Assembly (NCBI GenBank): GCA_021781335.1
Contig: JAJXXA010000107.1
Location: 1 to 33,044 of the forward strand
DNA: 33,044 bases
DNA from: Actinomycetes bacterium
Lineage (GTDB): Bacteria; Actinomycetota; Acidimicrobiia; Acidimicrobiales; RAAP-2
Direction of reading: 5' to 3'
In this document: piece by piece, positions 10,327 through 18,222 of the stretch
How the letters are laid out: each line of letters opens with the position of its first letter
Numbering within the stretch: position 1 is the stretch's first letter
Made by a program: the position numbers and the translations under genes
Notes under the pieces: generated by a model
Seen by the model: only the letters and a program-made list of their open reading frames with translations
The model's database searches: none
What the model was told of the DNA's origin: nothing

Positions 10327-11634
10327 TCAGGTGTGCGTGAGTGCACGCACGACCCGGGTGAAGTCCTCGGAACGCTCTTCCCAGTTGTGATACGCGCCAA
10401 AACTTGGTGCGGCTGGTGAGAGGAGGACCACTCCTTCGCCGTGCAGCATGGCCTTGGCGCGGGTCACCGCCTCGAGCATGGTGTCGCAGTGTTGTTGGGG
10501 TACGTGCGGTGCGATATCGAGGGTGACTTCGCCAATGCGTCTGCCGGCGTCACCCATGGTGAGGAGCACCGTGCGCGAGGCGCGCGCAGAGAGCGCCTGC
10601 GCGAGCGGTGCGTAGTCGACACCGCGGTCGAAGCCACCGGCGAGAAGAGCCACCGGCTCGTCGCGAAAGACGTCGAGTGCCGCGAGCGTGGGTAGCACTG
10701 CGGTCGCGAGGCCGTCGTCGACGTAGCGCACCGTACCGCGTCCACTGGCGACGTCGGCTACGAGGGTGAGTCGACCCTTCAAGGGGATGAACTCGTGCGC
10801 ACGAGCGTCGATGTGATCGCGCACGTGTTCGACCGGCGTCGAGGTGAGCTCGGCGACCACCCGCAGCGCCAGGGCCACGTTAGAGACACTGTGGGCGCCG
10901 AGCAGCCCCAGACTGGCGCTCAGTCCCGCATCGTCGGGCTCGACGTAGACGACGTCACCACCCAATTGATCACGCATTTCACGAAAAATGAGCTGTTCGG
11001 GGACAACGGTGAGGTGCGCGCCACTAGCGCGAGTGAGCGAGAGCTTGTCGCTTCGATACCTCGCGAGTGAACCGTGCCAATCGAGGTGATCGGCACCGAG
11101 TGAGGTGACGACTACGAGGCCTGGCGCGATGTCGATGTCGGTGCACTGGAAGCTCGATACCTCAAGAATCAGCCACCCAGTCGTCGTATCGATACTCGGG
11201 TCGTAGGGCGGTTGGCCGATGTTGCCGAGGCGCTGGGCTTGTTGGCCGAGACACTGTAAGAAGAAGGTGACCAGCGCGGTGGTGGTGGACTTGCCCTTGG
11301 TACCCGTGATGGCCACCACTCGCGAGCGGTCGATGTCGTGGAGCCAGAGATTGAGGGCCGAGGTGACCGTGACACCGTGGTGCTCGAGGTCGAGCACGTC
11401 CGCGCGCCGTCGTGGTATGCCGGGGCTCTTCAGCACCACGTCGCACGTGAGCAACTGTTCGTGACCCCCGTTCGATGTCGACAGTACGCCCGGCGTCGGT
11501 GGATCGTCGTCGACGAGTACGAGGCTGGCTGCGAGTGGGCGTACTCGTCGCTCGCTCGCACGGCCCTCGACGCCGTATCCGAAGATCCCGACACGCAGGT
11601 CGGTGAGGTCAGCGAAGCCAGTGAGCGGGCGCAC
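10327..11634 (-). CDS. murD2: UDP-MurNAc-L-Ala--L-Glu ligase (MurD2-type)
   Basis: A Mur ligase of 435 aa. The ATP loop is GTKGKSTT (111-118); GNIGQPPYD, LEVSSFQ and SLGADHLDWHGS follow. K197 in SDKLSL is the likely carbamylated Lys. Where E. coli MurD has NDSKATN, this protein has VDDGLATA, and the GGxxKxxD motif reads AGGFDRGVD, so residues that contact D-Glu in MurD are changed. Together with the adjacent murL this supports an enzyme adding L-Glu, whose product MurL epimerises. GTG 11634 follows GAGGA on the minus strand, about ten bases upstream, and overlaps murL by 26 bases. The longer frame from 11739 is murL shadow. Ordinary MurD (D-Glu) is the alternative. Confidence 0.85.
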   Translation of the reverse strand: MRPLTGFADLTDLRVGIFGYGVEGRASERRVRPLAASLVLVDDDPPTPGVLSTSNGGHEQLLTCDVVLKSPGIPRRRADVLDLEHHGVTVTSALNLWLHDIDRSRVVAITGTKGKSTTTALVTFFLQCLGQQAQRLGNIGQPPYDPSIDTTTGWLILEVSSFQCTDIDIAPGLVVVTSLGADHLDWHGSLARYRSDKLSLTRASGAHLTVVPEQLIFREMRDQLGGDVVYVEPDDAGLSASLGLLGAHSVSNVALALRVVAELTSTPVEHVRDHIDARAHEFIPLKGRLTLVADVASGRGTVRYVDDGLATAVLPTLAALDVFRDEPVALLAGGFDRGVDYAPLAQALSARASRTVLLTMGDAGRRIGEVTLDIAPHVPQQHCDTMLEAVTRAKAMLHGEGVVLLSPAAPSFGAYHNWEERSEDFTRVVRALTHT

Positions 11635-12892
11635 GGCTCGGTCCTCGGCGTTCGAATAGCTCGTCGGCCTCGAGATCGGGGCGTGCGAGCAGGGCGAGCT
11701 CTCGCAGGTGCGCCACGTCAGACCACTGTGGAGATGCACTGGTCATGATGAGTGCCGCGGCGCTCTCGCTCGGATCTCCCACGCACTCGAAAGGCTTATG
11801 GTCGAGGCCGATGCCGACGAGCGCTGCGAGTTGATCCTTCAAAACGGGGTTGGCGATTGGTTCTGAGTGGAAGATGTCGTGCAAAGCCTCGCGGCTCATA
11901 AACGGCGAGAGCACGAGGTTGATGAAGAGGCACTTGTCGCACGTGCCGCACCAGGTGGGCGCACGTCGTTCGCCCACCTGAGCGAACGCCCGATTGCAAC
12001 TACGAAACACGTGATGGTACTGGTCTAGCGCCGCGAACTTCTTCGCAACCCAGAGCTCACTTCGATCGCGCAGGAGACTGGCCACCGTGAACTCAGCGCC
12101 AACCCGCTCACTAAGGGCGTCGCCGATCAGCCGTTCAGCCTGCCACGACTTGCTCCATTGATGGTTGACGTCGCGGCCATGCCATCGAAGATTCGCCGAC
12201 GACGAGGAATGCTCGTTGCTCATCACGACCCCTCCACGCTCGCTCGCGAGCGCCGCGACCGCGGCGAGCAGCGTCACCATGGCGGTGACGGGTACGTGGC
12301 CATTGAAGAAGTCGTTGCTCTCGAGCAGTTGAGGATCGAGCGTTCGACGCGCTCGAACGATCGAGAGTCCGGTCACGGCGGCGGTCGCCTCCAAAGGTTC
12401 GAAACGTCCCGACGTAGGACTCACGATGAAGAGTGACTGTTCAATCTCGGGGTTGAGTTCGTGAACGCTCACCACCGAGTCGATGCCGCCGCCAAACGGG
12501 GTGAGCACCTTGGTGGCGTCGAGCAGTGGCGCGTACCCGGCGGGATCAGTACCACCAGAGATCACGGTGTCGTCAAGAGAGAGTTCGTTGCGATAGGCGA
12601 ACTCGCCGAGTCCGTCGTGCAACGCACCCAGCAACAGTGCGCGGCCCTTCGCTCCGAGCGGGGTCGTCATGAGCTCGACCTGGCGTGGTGCACCAGTCTT
12701 GTAATAGGAGAGCCCGGCGATGAGGTACCACAGTTCTGCGGCAGCGCGCACGGCGGGCCGCGTCAGCGTTCCCACGCCCTCGAAGGTCACCGATTCCGCG
12801 AAGTTGCGCCCATCGAGTTCGTAGTGGCCGACGAGCGTATCGTCGCTCACTTCGAGACCTACGTAACGAAAGACAGAAGCGCGCTCTTTCAT
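11609..12892 (-). CDS. murL: UDP-MurNAc-L-Ala-L-Glu epimerase (MurL-like)
   Basis: A 427-aa protein with a PP-loop-like motif FGGGIDSVVSV (GGGIDS at 134-139), a conserved NEHSSS patch (226-231), and cysteines C299, C315, C318 and C321 (SCN..CGTCDKC) arranged like the zinc site of QueC enzymes. Known MurL enzymes use ATP and Mg2+ to epimerise the terminal L-Glu of UDP-MurNAc-L-Ala-L-Glu, probably via an adenylate; an ATP-pyrophosphatase fold fits that chemistry. Overlap with a Mur ligase gene is the main reason for naming it MurL rather than a generic PP-loop protein. ATG 12892 has only a weak GTGGA upstream and sits 25 bases after pgeF. Confidence 0.8.
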   Translation of the reverse strand: MKERASVFRYVGLEVSDDTLVGHYELDGRNFAESVTFEGVGTLTRPAVRAAAELWYLIAGLSYYKTGAPRQVELMTTPLGAKGRALLLGALHDGLGEFAYRNELSLDDTVISGGTDPAGYAPLLDATKVLTPFGGGIDSVVSVHELNPEIEQSLFIVSPTSGRFEPLEATAAVTGLSIVRARRTLDPQLLESNDFFNGHVPVTAMVTLLAAVAALASERGGVVMSNEHSSSSANLRWHGRDVNHQWSKSWQAERLIGDALSERVGAEFTVASLLRDRSELWVAKKFAALDQYHHVFRSCNRAFAQVGERRAPTWCGTCDKCLFINLVLSPFMSREALHDIFHSEPIANPVLKDQLAALVGIGLDHKPFECVGDPSESAAALIMTSASPQWSDVAHLRELALLARPDLEADELFERRGPSRAPAHWLR

Positions 12893-12917
12893 TGGAGTCC
12901 ACGGGTCATATCGCCAC

Positions 12918-13679
12918 TCATGCTACGACTCGTCTCGCCACGAGGGCGAAGCGGCCGCAGGGTCGTGCGGCACGGTCGCTGAAGAACAGTCCGCCGCCAT
13001 CGGTACTCTGATCGCTCGAGAGGATATTGGCGTCCCTGAGCCCGAGCTGGCGCAACTGGTGCGCGCCAACGAGTCGAAGGTCCAATAACGACCGGTCGCC
13101 CGCGTCGTTCAACAGCGCGTCGGGGACGTCACGGAAATTCATCGCCACCTCCGGACCCACCTGGTAGCGCTCACGAGAGATAGCGGGTCCGAGGAATGCG
13201 AAGACGCTCGAAGGGTGCGCAAAGCGTGCCACCGCGCGCGACAAGATGCCCGCGTGTAACCCGCGCCATCCGGCGTGCACCACAGCGAAACTCTTGGTCT
13301 CTTCGTCGACCAACAGCACGGGCACGCAGTCGGCCACGAGTATGGCCAGCGCGAGTTCATCCGATGAGGTGAAGAGACCGTCTCCCTCGCAGACAGCACC
13401 GGGGCTGGACGCGTCGAGCACGTCGCGACCGTGCACCTGTCGGACTATGACGAGCTCGTCGACGCCAGCGGCGACCGCGACGCGGTGTCGATTCTCACGC
13501 ACGCGATCGAGGTCGTCGCCCACGTGGTCGCCGAGGTTGAGCGATTCGTAGGGTCCCTCGCTCACGCCGCCGAAGCGATCGGTGACGAATGCATCGACGC
13601 CGAGGCGAGCCGCGTCACTGATCACGTGCACGCTCAAGGTGCCGCGCACCTCGGGGGTCAGTGAACGTCGCTGTGGCAT
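12918..13679 (-). CDS. pgeF: PgeF/YlmD-family laccase-domain protein
   Basis: A 253-aa YfiH/PgeF/YlmD protein. The three zinc/catalytic motifs are RQVHG, ADCVPVLLVD and HAGWRGLHAG, with LGPAISRERYQVG following. Family members have been reported as purine nucleoside phosphorylase/adenosine deaminase-like enzymes, and PgeF in E. coli as a peptidoglycan editing factor that removes mis-incorporated L-Ser at position 1. Its place directly upstream of murL-murD2 favours the cell-wall editing role, though the sequence alone does not decide. ATG 13679 overlaps the end of the zur-like gene by 22 bases. In many actinobacteria this gene sits next to ftsZ, so the position here is different. Confidence 0.88.
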   Translation of the reverse strand: MPQRRSLTPEVRGTLSVHVISDAARLGVDAFVTDRFGGVSEGPYESLNLGDHVGDDLDRVRENRHRVAVAAGVDELVIVRQVHGRDVLDASSPGAVCEGDGLFTSSDELALAILVADCVPVLLVDEETKSFAVVHAGWRGLHAGILSRAVARFAHPSSVFAFLGPAISRERYQVGPEVAMNFRDVPDALLNDAGDRSLLDLRLVGAHQLRQLGLRDANILSSDQSTDGGGLFFSDRAARPCGRFALVARRVVA

Positions 13680-14056
13680 TGGGCGCAGATTCCGCTGAGC
13701 TCGAGAACGTGGCGAAGATCGTGATAGCGGAACTTCTCGGCGATGGCGTTGGTCCAGTCTTCCAATTCAGGGGTGTCGACTTCAACAATGGCGCCGCAGA
13801 CTCGACACGCCAGATGATGATGATGCGCGTCGACCACGCAGCGTCGATACAAGCTCTCGCCGCGATCGGTCATCACCACATCCACGTCGCCCGATTCGAC
13901 GAGTCGTTTGAGCTGGGTGTACACGGTTGCGAGCGCTATTTGTCCACCGTTCTTCGTTATGAGGCCATGGAGGTCCTGGGCACTGATGAAACCCTTGACC
14001 CGCGCGAGTGAGTCGATGACTTCGCGGCGTTGAGCGGTATTTCGGGTCGAGGTCAC
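13658..14056 (-). CDS. zur: Fur-family regulator, probably Zur
   Basis: A 132-aa metal-responsive repressor. The winged-helix N-half has FISAQDLHGLI and the recognition helix ALATVYTQLKRLVESG. The metal half has HHHH (78-81), C84-x2-C87 (LACRVCG) and C124-x2-C127 (GICAQCH), the structural zinc site. It is divergent from znuACB with 60 bases between the genes, which argues for Zur rather than Fur, PerR or Nur. The GTG start at 14056 has no good Shine-Dalgarno; TAGGCT ends 7 bases upstream on its strand, so it may be leaderless. Its 3' end overlaps pgeF, tying it to the peptidoglycan genes. Confidence 0.88.
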   Translation of the reverse strand: MTSTRNTAQRREVIDSLARVKGFISAQDLHGLITKNGGQIALATVYTQLKRLVESGDVDVVMTDRGESLYRRCVVDAHHHHLACRVCGAIVEVDTPELEDWTNAIAEKFRYHDLRHVLELSGICAQCHSDVH

Positions 14057-14080
14057 GAAATCGAGCCTATCGGCCGACGT

Positions 14081-14109
14081 TTGATTTCTGGAATCATTCT
14101 GAGTAGCAT
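14081..14109 (+). promoter_or_regulatory. znuA promoter with Zur-box-like palindrome
   Basis: A -35 TTGATT (14081-14086) and -10 TAGCAT (14104-14109) are separated by exactly 17 bases, and the -10 ends 7 bases before the znuA ATG. A 15-base palindrome TGATTTCTGGAATCA (14082-14096; perfect arms TGATT/AATCA) overlaps the -35 and spacer. It is located and built like actinobacterial Zur boxes, though its arms differ from the usual TGAAA/TTTCA. It would also lie upstream of the divergent zur gene. Confidence 0.6.
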
Positions 14110-14116
14110 AATTGGA

Positions 14117-15016
14117 ATGGTTCTAAAGAAGACCTTCATCACGGGAGCGGTCGTGTTCATCGTCGCCGTCATGGCGGGCATGATCACGATTGGCGTCCAG
14201 GGCAATCGCGCAGCTGCGCAGCCGCTCATTGTCTCGGGGGTCTCCCAATGGGGCGCGTTGGCGCGACAACTAGTGGGCCCCGACGCACGAGTCGTCTCGC
14301 TCATCACCGATCCCAATGCCGACCCCCATCAACACGAGGCGACCGTTGCTGACGCCGCCTACGTCGCCGATGCCGACGTGGTCCTACTCAATGGAGCGGG
14401 GTACGACACGTGGCTCTCCCAACTCGTGGCGAATCGCTCGGGTTCGGTCTCGACGATCAACGTCGCGTCACTGATGCACGTCGCGACCGGACAGAATCCT
14501 CACCTCTTCTATGATCCTCGCGCGGCAATTCGCTTCGTCGAGACGCTCACGGCCACCCTGGAGCACCGGAGCGGTTTTACACATCTTTCGGCGCGGTCCC
14601 AGGGGCTACTCGCGCAATTGAACACTCTCCAGCGCTCGACGGTGTCGATTCGACAGTCATGCGCCGGCGTACCGGTGGCGGCGACCGAGGACGTGGCGAC
14701 GTACTTGCTCAACGACATGGGGCTCAAGATCGTGACCCCTGAAGGACTGCGACTCGCCATTGGCAATGGTGTCGACCCCTCCGTGTCGGACCTCGCCCGC
14801 GCGCTCGCGCAGATGAATCAACACCCCGCATTTCTCATCGACAACATCCAGACCGCGACGCCACTCACCAACGAGATGGTGGCGAGGGCGAGGGCGGCGC
14901 ACGTGCCGGTCATCAAGGTGACTGAGACCATGACCGGGACCTCGTACCTCACGTGGATCAATGGCGTTGTCGACTCGATTCGACATGACTTGATGAAGGA
15001 AGGTTGCATCAAATGA
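14117..15016 (+). CDS. znuA: Zinc ABC transporter substrate-binding protein
   Basis: A 299-aa extracytoplasmic metal-binding protein (cluster A-I, TroA/ZnuA fold). An N-terminal hydrophobic stretch (about 7-27) serves as signal or membrane anchor; no lipobox Cys is visible. Putative metal ligands are H71/H73 (DPHQHEAT), H129 (NPHLFYDP), E191 (ATEDVATYLL, where many family members have His) and D242 (LIDNIQTATP). It lacks the His-rich loop of E. coli ZnuA. ATG 14117 is preferred over the upstream GTG 14030, which would lie inside the zur gene and before the promoter. Manganese is possible, but the Zur-like neighbour and His-rich ZnuC tail favour zinc. Confidence 0.87.
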   Translation: MVLKKTFITGAVVFIVAVMAGMITIGVQGNRAAAQPLIVSGVSQWGALARQLVGPDARVVSLITDPNADPHQHEATVADAAYVADADVVLLNGAGYDTWLSQLVANRSGSVSTINVASLMHVATGQNPHLFYDPRAAIRFVETLTATLEHRSGFTHLSARSQGLLAQLNTLQRSTVSIRQSCAGVPVAATEDVATYLLNDMGLKIVTPEGLRLAIGNGVDPSVSDLARALAQMNQHPAFLIDNIQTATPLTNEMVARARAAHVPVIKVTETMTGTSYLTWINGVVDSIRHDLMKEGCIK

Positions 15017-15903
15017 GCGTGCTCACGATGACCAACGGGGCCGCCGTGCTCGGCGGACGACGAATCTGGGGTGAGGCGACGTTCGCGATCGAACCCGGCA
15101 CCATCACGGCGGTGCTCGGACCCAATGGCGCCGGAAAGTCGACGTTGCTCAACATCATCCTGGGTTTGGTGCCGCTCGCCGAGGGGACCATGCACGTACT
15201 CGGTGAAGTGCCGCATCGAGGCAACCTCCACGTGGGATACATGGCTCAGACTCGACAAGCGGATGCGGTCTCAACAATGACCGGACGCGACTTCGTCGGC
15301 CTTGGTTTCGATGGGCCGCGCTTCGGGTGGGGTCACGACCGAACCAAGAAGGAAGTGGTGCGCCAAGCCCTCGCGCTGACGGGTACGACGTCATTTGCGG
15401 ATCAGCCACTGCACAGCCTCTCTGGGGGCCAGCGTCAACGCATCGCCCTCGCGCACTCGACGGTCTTCAGCCCCGAATTGCTCTTGCTGGATGAACCACT
15501 TGCGGCCCTCGACCTCGCAGCGCAGGTCGAGATCGTGGACTTGATCAGAAGTCTTCGTGATTCGACGGGCGCCGCCGTCGTGGTCGTGGCACACGACCTC
15601 AATCCGCTGTCGGGCATCGTGGACCAGGTCTTGTGGATAGCGCGACAGCACGTACGTTGCGGCTCGGTCGACGAGGTCGTGAATGAGAAGGTGCTGAGCG
15701 AGCTCTACGGGCAGCCAATTGAGATCATCGTCACTCCACGGGGGCGTCGGGTCATCGTCGGGCTCGAAGAGGAACTTGCGCACCCCCACCCGCACGGCCA
15801 TGATCATTCCCACGACGGCCAACACGCTCACGACTCTGAGGTGACGCACGATCACGAGCACGACCACACTCACCATGTAACAACGAACGAGGAGCACTCA
15901 TGA
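15013..15903 (+). CDS. znuC: Zinc ABC transporter ATP-binding protein with His-rich tail
   Basis: A 296-aa ABC ATPase. Walker A is GPNGAGKS (36-43), the signature LSGGQRQR (136-143), Walker B LLLLDEP (156-162) and the H-loop H194. After the ATPase core, residues 257-295 form a tail with 15 histidines interspersed with Asp, Glu and Gly (HPHPHGHDHSHDG, then HDHEHDHTHH), absent from standard ZnuC and likely to bind Zn2+. ATG 15013 overlaps the znuA stop (ATGA) and follows GGAAGG with a 9-base spacer; the TTG at 15004 is less likely. It powers import through ZnuB. Confidence 0.92.
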   Translation: MSVLTMTNGAAVLGGRRIWGEATFAIEPGTITAVLGPNGAGKSTLLNIILGLVPLAEGTMHVLGEVPHRGNLHVGYMAQTRQADAVSTMTGRDFVGLGFDGPRFGWGHDRTKKEVVRQALALTGTTSFADQPLHSLSGGQRQRIALAHSTVFSPELLLLDEPLAALDLAAQVEIVDLIRSLRDSTGAAVVVVAHDLNPLSGIVDQVLWIARQHVRCGSVDEVVNEKVLSELYGQPIEIIVTPRGRRVIVGLEEELAHPHPHGHDHSHDGQHAHDSEVTHDHEHDHTHHVTTNEEHS

Positions 15904-16730
15904 GCGTGCACACTCTTCTCGCCACGCCCTTCGTCCAACACGCGTTCTACGCCGTGACCGCGGTGGCCCTCGCGGCGGGTGTCGTCGGGTACTTCGTTGT
16001 CCTGCGACGTCAGGCGTTCGCGGCGCACGCCATTGGTCACGTCGGCTTCGCCGGGGCGGCCGGCGCGGTGTTACTCGGCGCGTCACCGATCTATGGACTC
16101 CTGGTGTTCTGTCTCGGTGCGGGGCTGCTCATCGGTCTTGGAGGCGCGACGCTCGACGACCGAGACGCGGTGGTCGGCGTCACGCTCACCGCTGCACTCG
16201 GCCTTGGCGTCTTGTTCATCTCGTTGTACAGCGGGTACGCGAACGCCACGTATTCGATCTTGTTCGGTCAGATCTTGGGTGTCACCTGGGGCGCGGTGGG
16301 GCTGGTTGCCGCACTCTCTCTCGGCGTGCTGCTCGTCGTGTCGCTCACCTATCGACCGTTGCTGTTCATCTCGGTCGACGAACGTTCCGCCGCGTCGCGG
16401 GGTCTCTCACCGCGTGGGCTGTCGCTTCTGTTCATGGCCCTTCTCGCGATCACGACCGTGGTGGCGATACAGATCGTGGGGGTCCTTCTCGTCTTCTCTC
16501 TTCTCGTTGCGCCGGCCGCGGCGGCCGAGGTCATGACGAGTCGGCCTCTCGGTGCGATGTTCCTCGCCATGTTCATCGCGTTGATGAGTGCGTGGTTCGG
16601 ACTCTTCTTCGGGGTGTGGATCGGTGGTCCGGTCAGTTTCTGGATCACCGCGCTGGCGTCATTGTCATATCTGCTCGCCCGCGTGGCTGCGGCGGTGCAG
16701 TCACGCCGCTCGATGCGTGTCGTTGCGTAA
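15900..16730 (+). CDS. znuB: Zinc ABC transporter permease
   Basis: A 276-aa polytopic membrane protein of the ABC-3 (ZnuB/TroC) family with about 8 hydrophobic segments. AAHAIGHVGFAGAAGAVLLG is the conserved cytoplasmic loop pattern (usual form SDALSHAVLPG), here with Ala/Gly substitutions. ISVDERSAASRGL and IQIVGVLLVFSLLVAPAAAA are also typical. ATG 15900 overlaps the znuC stop by 4 bases. It is the last gene of the zinc-uptake operon. Confidence 0.92.
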   Translation: MSVHTLLATPFVQHAFYAVTAVALAAGVVGYFVVLRRQAFAAHAIGHVGFAGAAGAVLLGASPIYGLLVFCLGAGLLIGLGGATLDDRDAVVGVTLTAALGLGVLFISLYSGYANATYSILFGQILGVTWGAVGLVAALSLGVLLVVSLTYRPLLFISVDERSAASRGLSPRGLSLLFMALLAITTVVAIQIVGVLLVFSLLVAPAAAAEVMTSRPLGAMFLAMFIALMSAWFGLFFGVWIGGPVSFWITALASLSYLLARVAAAVQSRRSMRVVA

Positions 16731-16733
16731 TCT
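16728..16733 (+). promoter_or_regulatory. Putative leaderless -10 of tilS
   Basis: TAATCT begins in the znuB stop codon and ends 6 bases before the tilS GTG, the geometry of an actinobacterial leaderless promoter. No matching -35 was found. Confidence 0.4.
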
Positions 16734-16739
16734 ACAGGC

Positions 16740-17627
16740 GTGAGCGCCAACCAGAACCTGCTCGACGAGTGCCATTTCCCAGCGCGCGCGACGGTGGTCG
16801 ATCTCGCCGTGTCGGGCGGGCCCGATTCGTTGGGGCTGCTCCTGCTCGCACTCGAAGCCGGACTGGTCGTCACCGCGCATCACGTTGATCATCACGCGAG
16901 ACCGACGAGTTCTGATGACGCGGCCCACGTCCAGACGATTTGTGAAGACTTGGGCGTGGAGTTCGTTCGTCACGACGTTGTCGTCACACCGGGACCGAAT
17001 TTCGAGTCGAGGGCTCGCAGCGCGCGCCGGCGCGTGATGCCACATACGGTCATGACGGGTCACACCATGGACGACCTCGTCGAGACGATACTGCTGAACA
17101 TGTTGCGCGGCGCTGGTCTCGACGGGTTGACACCGATGATCGGAGATCCCACGAAACCTTTGCGCGACGTTCGCAGAAATGACCTGCACTTCTACGTGAG
17201 TCTCTCTGGCGTGCAGCCCCTGTACGACGAGAGCAACGAGAACATGGACTTTCGTCGTAATCGCGTGCGTCACGAACTCGTGGCGGTGCTCGACGAAGTG
17301 GCGGGTCGCGACGTGGTGCCCATCCTTGCTCGACAAGCCGCCCTGATGTTCGAAGAACGCGCGTGGCTCAGCGAGATGAGCGCCCCCGACCTGGCTCTTC
17401 GACTCATCGATGCGGACTGTCGTGAACTCGCCTCGTGGCCCAACGCGCGACTTCGTCGGTGGTTGCGTGCGCAACTCACCCATTTCGACCGCGGTGATGG
17501 CACGCACCCGCCGAGTGCGGATGAGGTGCAGCGAGCGATTGCGGTGGTGCGCGGCGAGGCTGTCGCGACCGAGCTCTCGGGCGGGCGTCGGCTCTCTCGA
17601 CGTGCGCAGCGTCTCACACTCGAGTAG
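16740..17627 (+). CDS. tilS: tRNA(Ile)-lysidine synthase
   Basis: Converts C34 of tRNA-Ile(CAU) to lysidine with ATP and lysine, which switches codon reading from AUG to AUA. The PP-loop is SGGPDS (25-30). HHVDHHARP, the TGHTMDDLVETILLNMLRG helix, and RRNRVRHELVAVLDEVAGR of the catalytic domain are present. At 295 aa it is a short TilS with little C-terminal domain, as in many actinobacteria. The start is GTG 16740, the first start codon after the in-frame znuB stop. Proximity to hpt is conserved in actinobacteria and firmicutes. Confidence 0.92.
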   Translation: MSANQNLLDECHFPARATVVDLAVSGGPDSLGLLLLALEAGLVVTAHHVDHHARPTSSDDAAHVQTICEDLGVEFVRHDVVVTPGPNFESRARSARRRVMPHTVMTGHTMDDLVETILLNMLRGAGLDGLTPMIGDPTKPLRDVRRNDLHFYVSLSGVQPLYDESNENMDFRRNRVRHELVAVLDEVAGRDVVPILARQAALMFEERAWLSEMSAPDLALRLIDADCRELASWPNARLRRWLRAQLTHFDRGDGTHPPSADEVQRAIAVVRGEAVATELSGGRRLSRRAQRLTLE

Positions 17628-17650
17628 CGACTCCACTACGCTGGCCAACC

Positions 17651-18220
17651 ATGGGACACCACGACGACGCCGACTTCACTGCAACGTGGGCGGCGCACGA
17701 CTTGGGCGAAGTCGTCGTCTCGGCCCGCCAGGTGCATGACCGGGTGCTCGAGCTCGGCCACGAGATCAGCGTTGACTACGCGCAGAGCCCACCACTGCTC
17801 GTGTGCGTTTTGAAGGGCGCCATCAACTTCATGGCCGACCTGATGCGCGCTATTGAACTTCCCGTGGAGGTCGACTTCATGGCGGTGTCCTCCTACGGTG
17901 CCGCCACCAAGACGAGCGGCGTCGTGCGCATTGTGAAGGACCTCGACCTCGACCTCGCGGGTCGCGACGTGCTCATTGTGGAGGATGTCGTCGACTCGGG
18001 ACTGACGCTCAACTACCTTCGCCAGTACCTGGGCGCGCGCAACCCGAAGAGCCTCGAAGTGTGCGCGTTGCTGTTGAAGGTTGGCGAGCAGCGTGTCCAA
18101 CAGTCACTCAAGTACGTGGGATTCTCCATCCCCGCCGACTTTGTCGTCGGGTACGGACTCGACGTCAACGAGCGCTATCGAAATCTCGACGCGATCTACA
18201 CGTTCACCGGACAGGCGTAA
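17651..18220 (+). CDS. hpt: Hypoxanthine phosphoribosyltransferase
   Basis: Purine salvage: converts hypoxanthine (or guanine) plus PRPP to IMP (or GMP). The PRPP loop is VLIVEDVVDSGLTLNYL. LLVCVLKGAINFMADLMRAI and the DFMAVSSYG active-site loop are clear, and FVVGYGLDVNERYRNL is the C-terminal purine-binding motif. At 189 aa the length is normal. ATG 17651 has no Shine-Dalgarno; TACGCT (17637-17642) ends 8 bases upstream, so leaderless transcription is possible. folE starts two bases after its stop, so the two genes are likely co-transcribed; the ftsH that sits between them in mycobacteria is missing. Confidence 0.95.
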   Translation: MGHHDDADFTATWAAHDLGEVVVSARQVHDRVLELGHEISVDYAQSPPLLVCVLKGAINFMADLMRAIELPVEVDFMAVSSYGAATKTSGVVRIVKDLDLDLAGRDVLIVEDVVDSGLTLNYLRQYLGARNPKSLEVCALLLKVGEQRVQQSLKYVGFSIPADFVVGYGLDVNERYRNLDAIYTFTGQA

Positions 18221-18222
18221 CC

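Noticed and set aside
10327..12892. Claim that the organism lacks glutamate racemase
   Set aside because: murL and murD2 suggest it, but absence of murI cannot be judged from one window.
14030..14116. Earlier GTG start for znuA at 14030
   Set aside because: It would place the start inside zur and upstream of a well-spaced promoter, and adds residues before the signal segment that do not look like a leader.
15781..15900. His-rich end of znuC as a frameshift or sequencing artefact
   Set aside because: The frame stays open to a stop that overlaps znuB by 4 bases, and alternating CAC/CAT with GAC/GAG codons look like genuine coding sequence.
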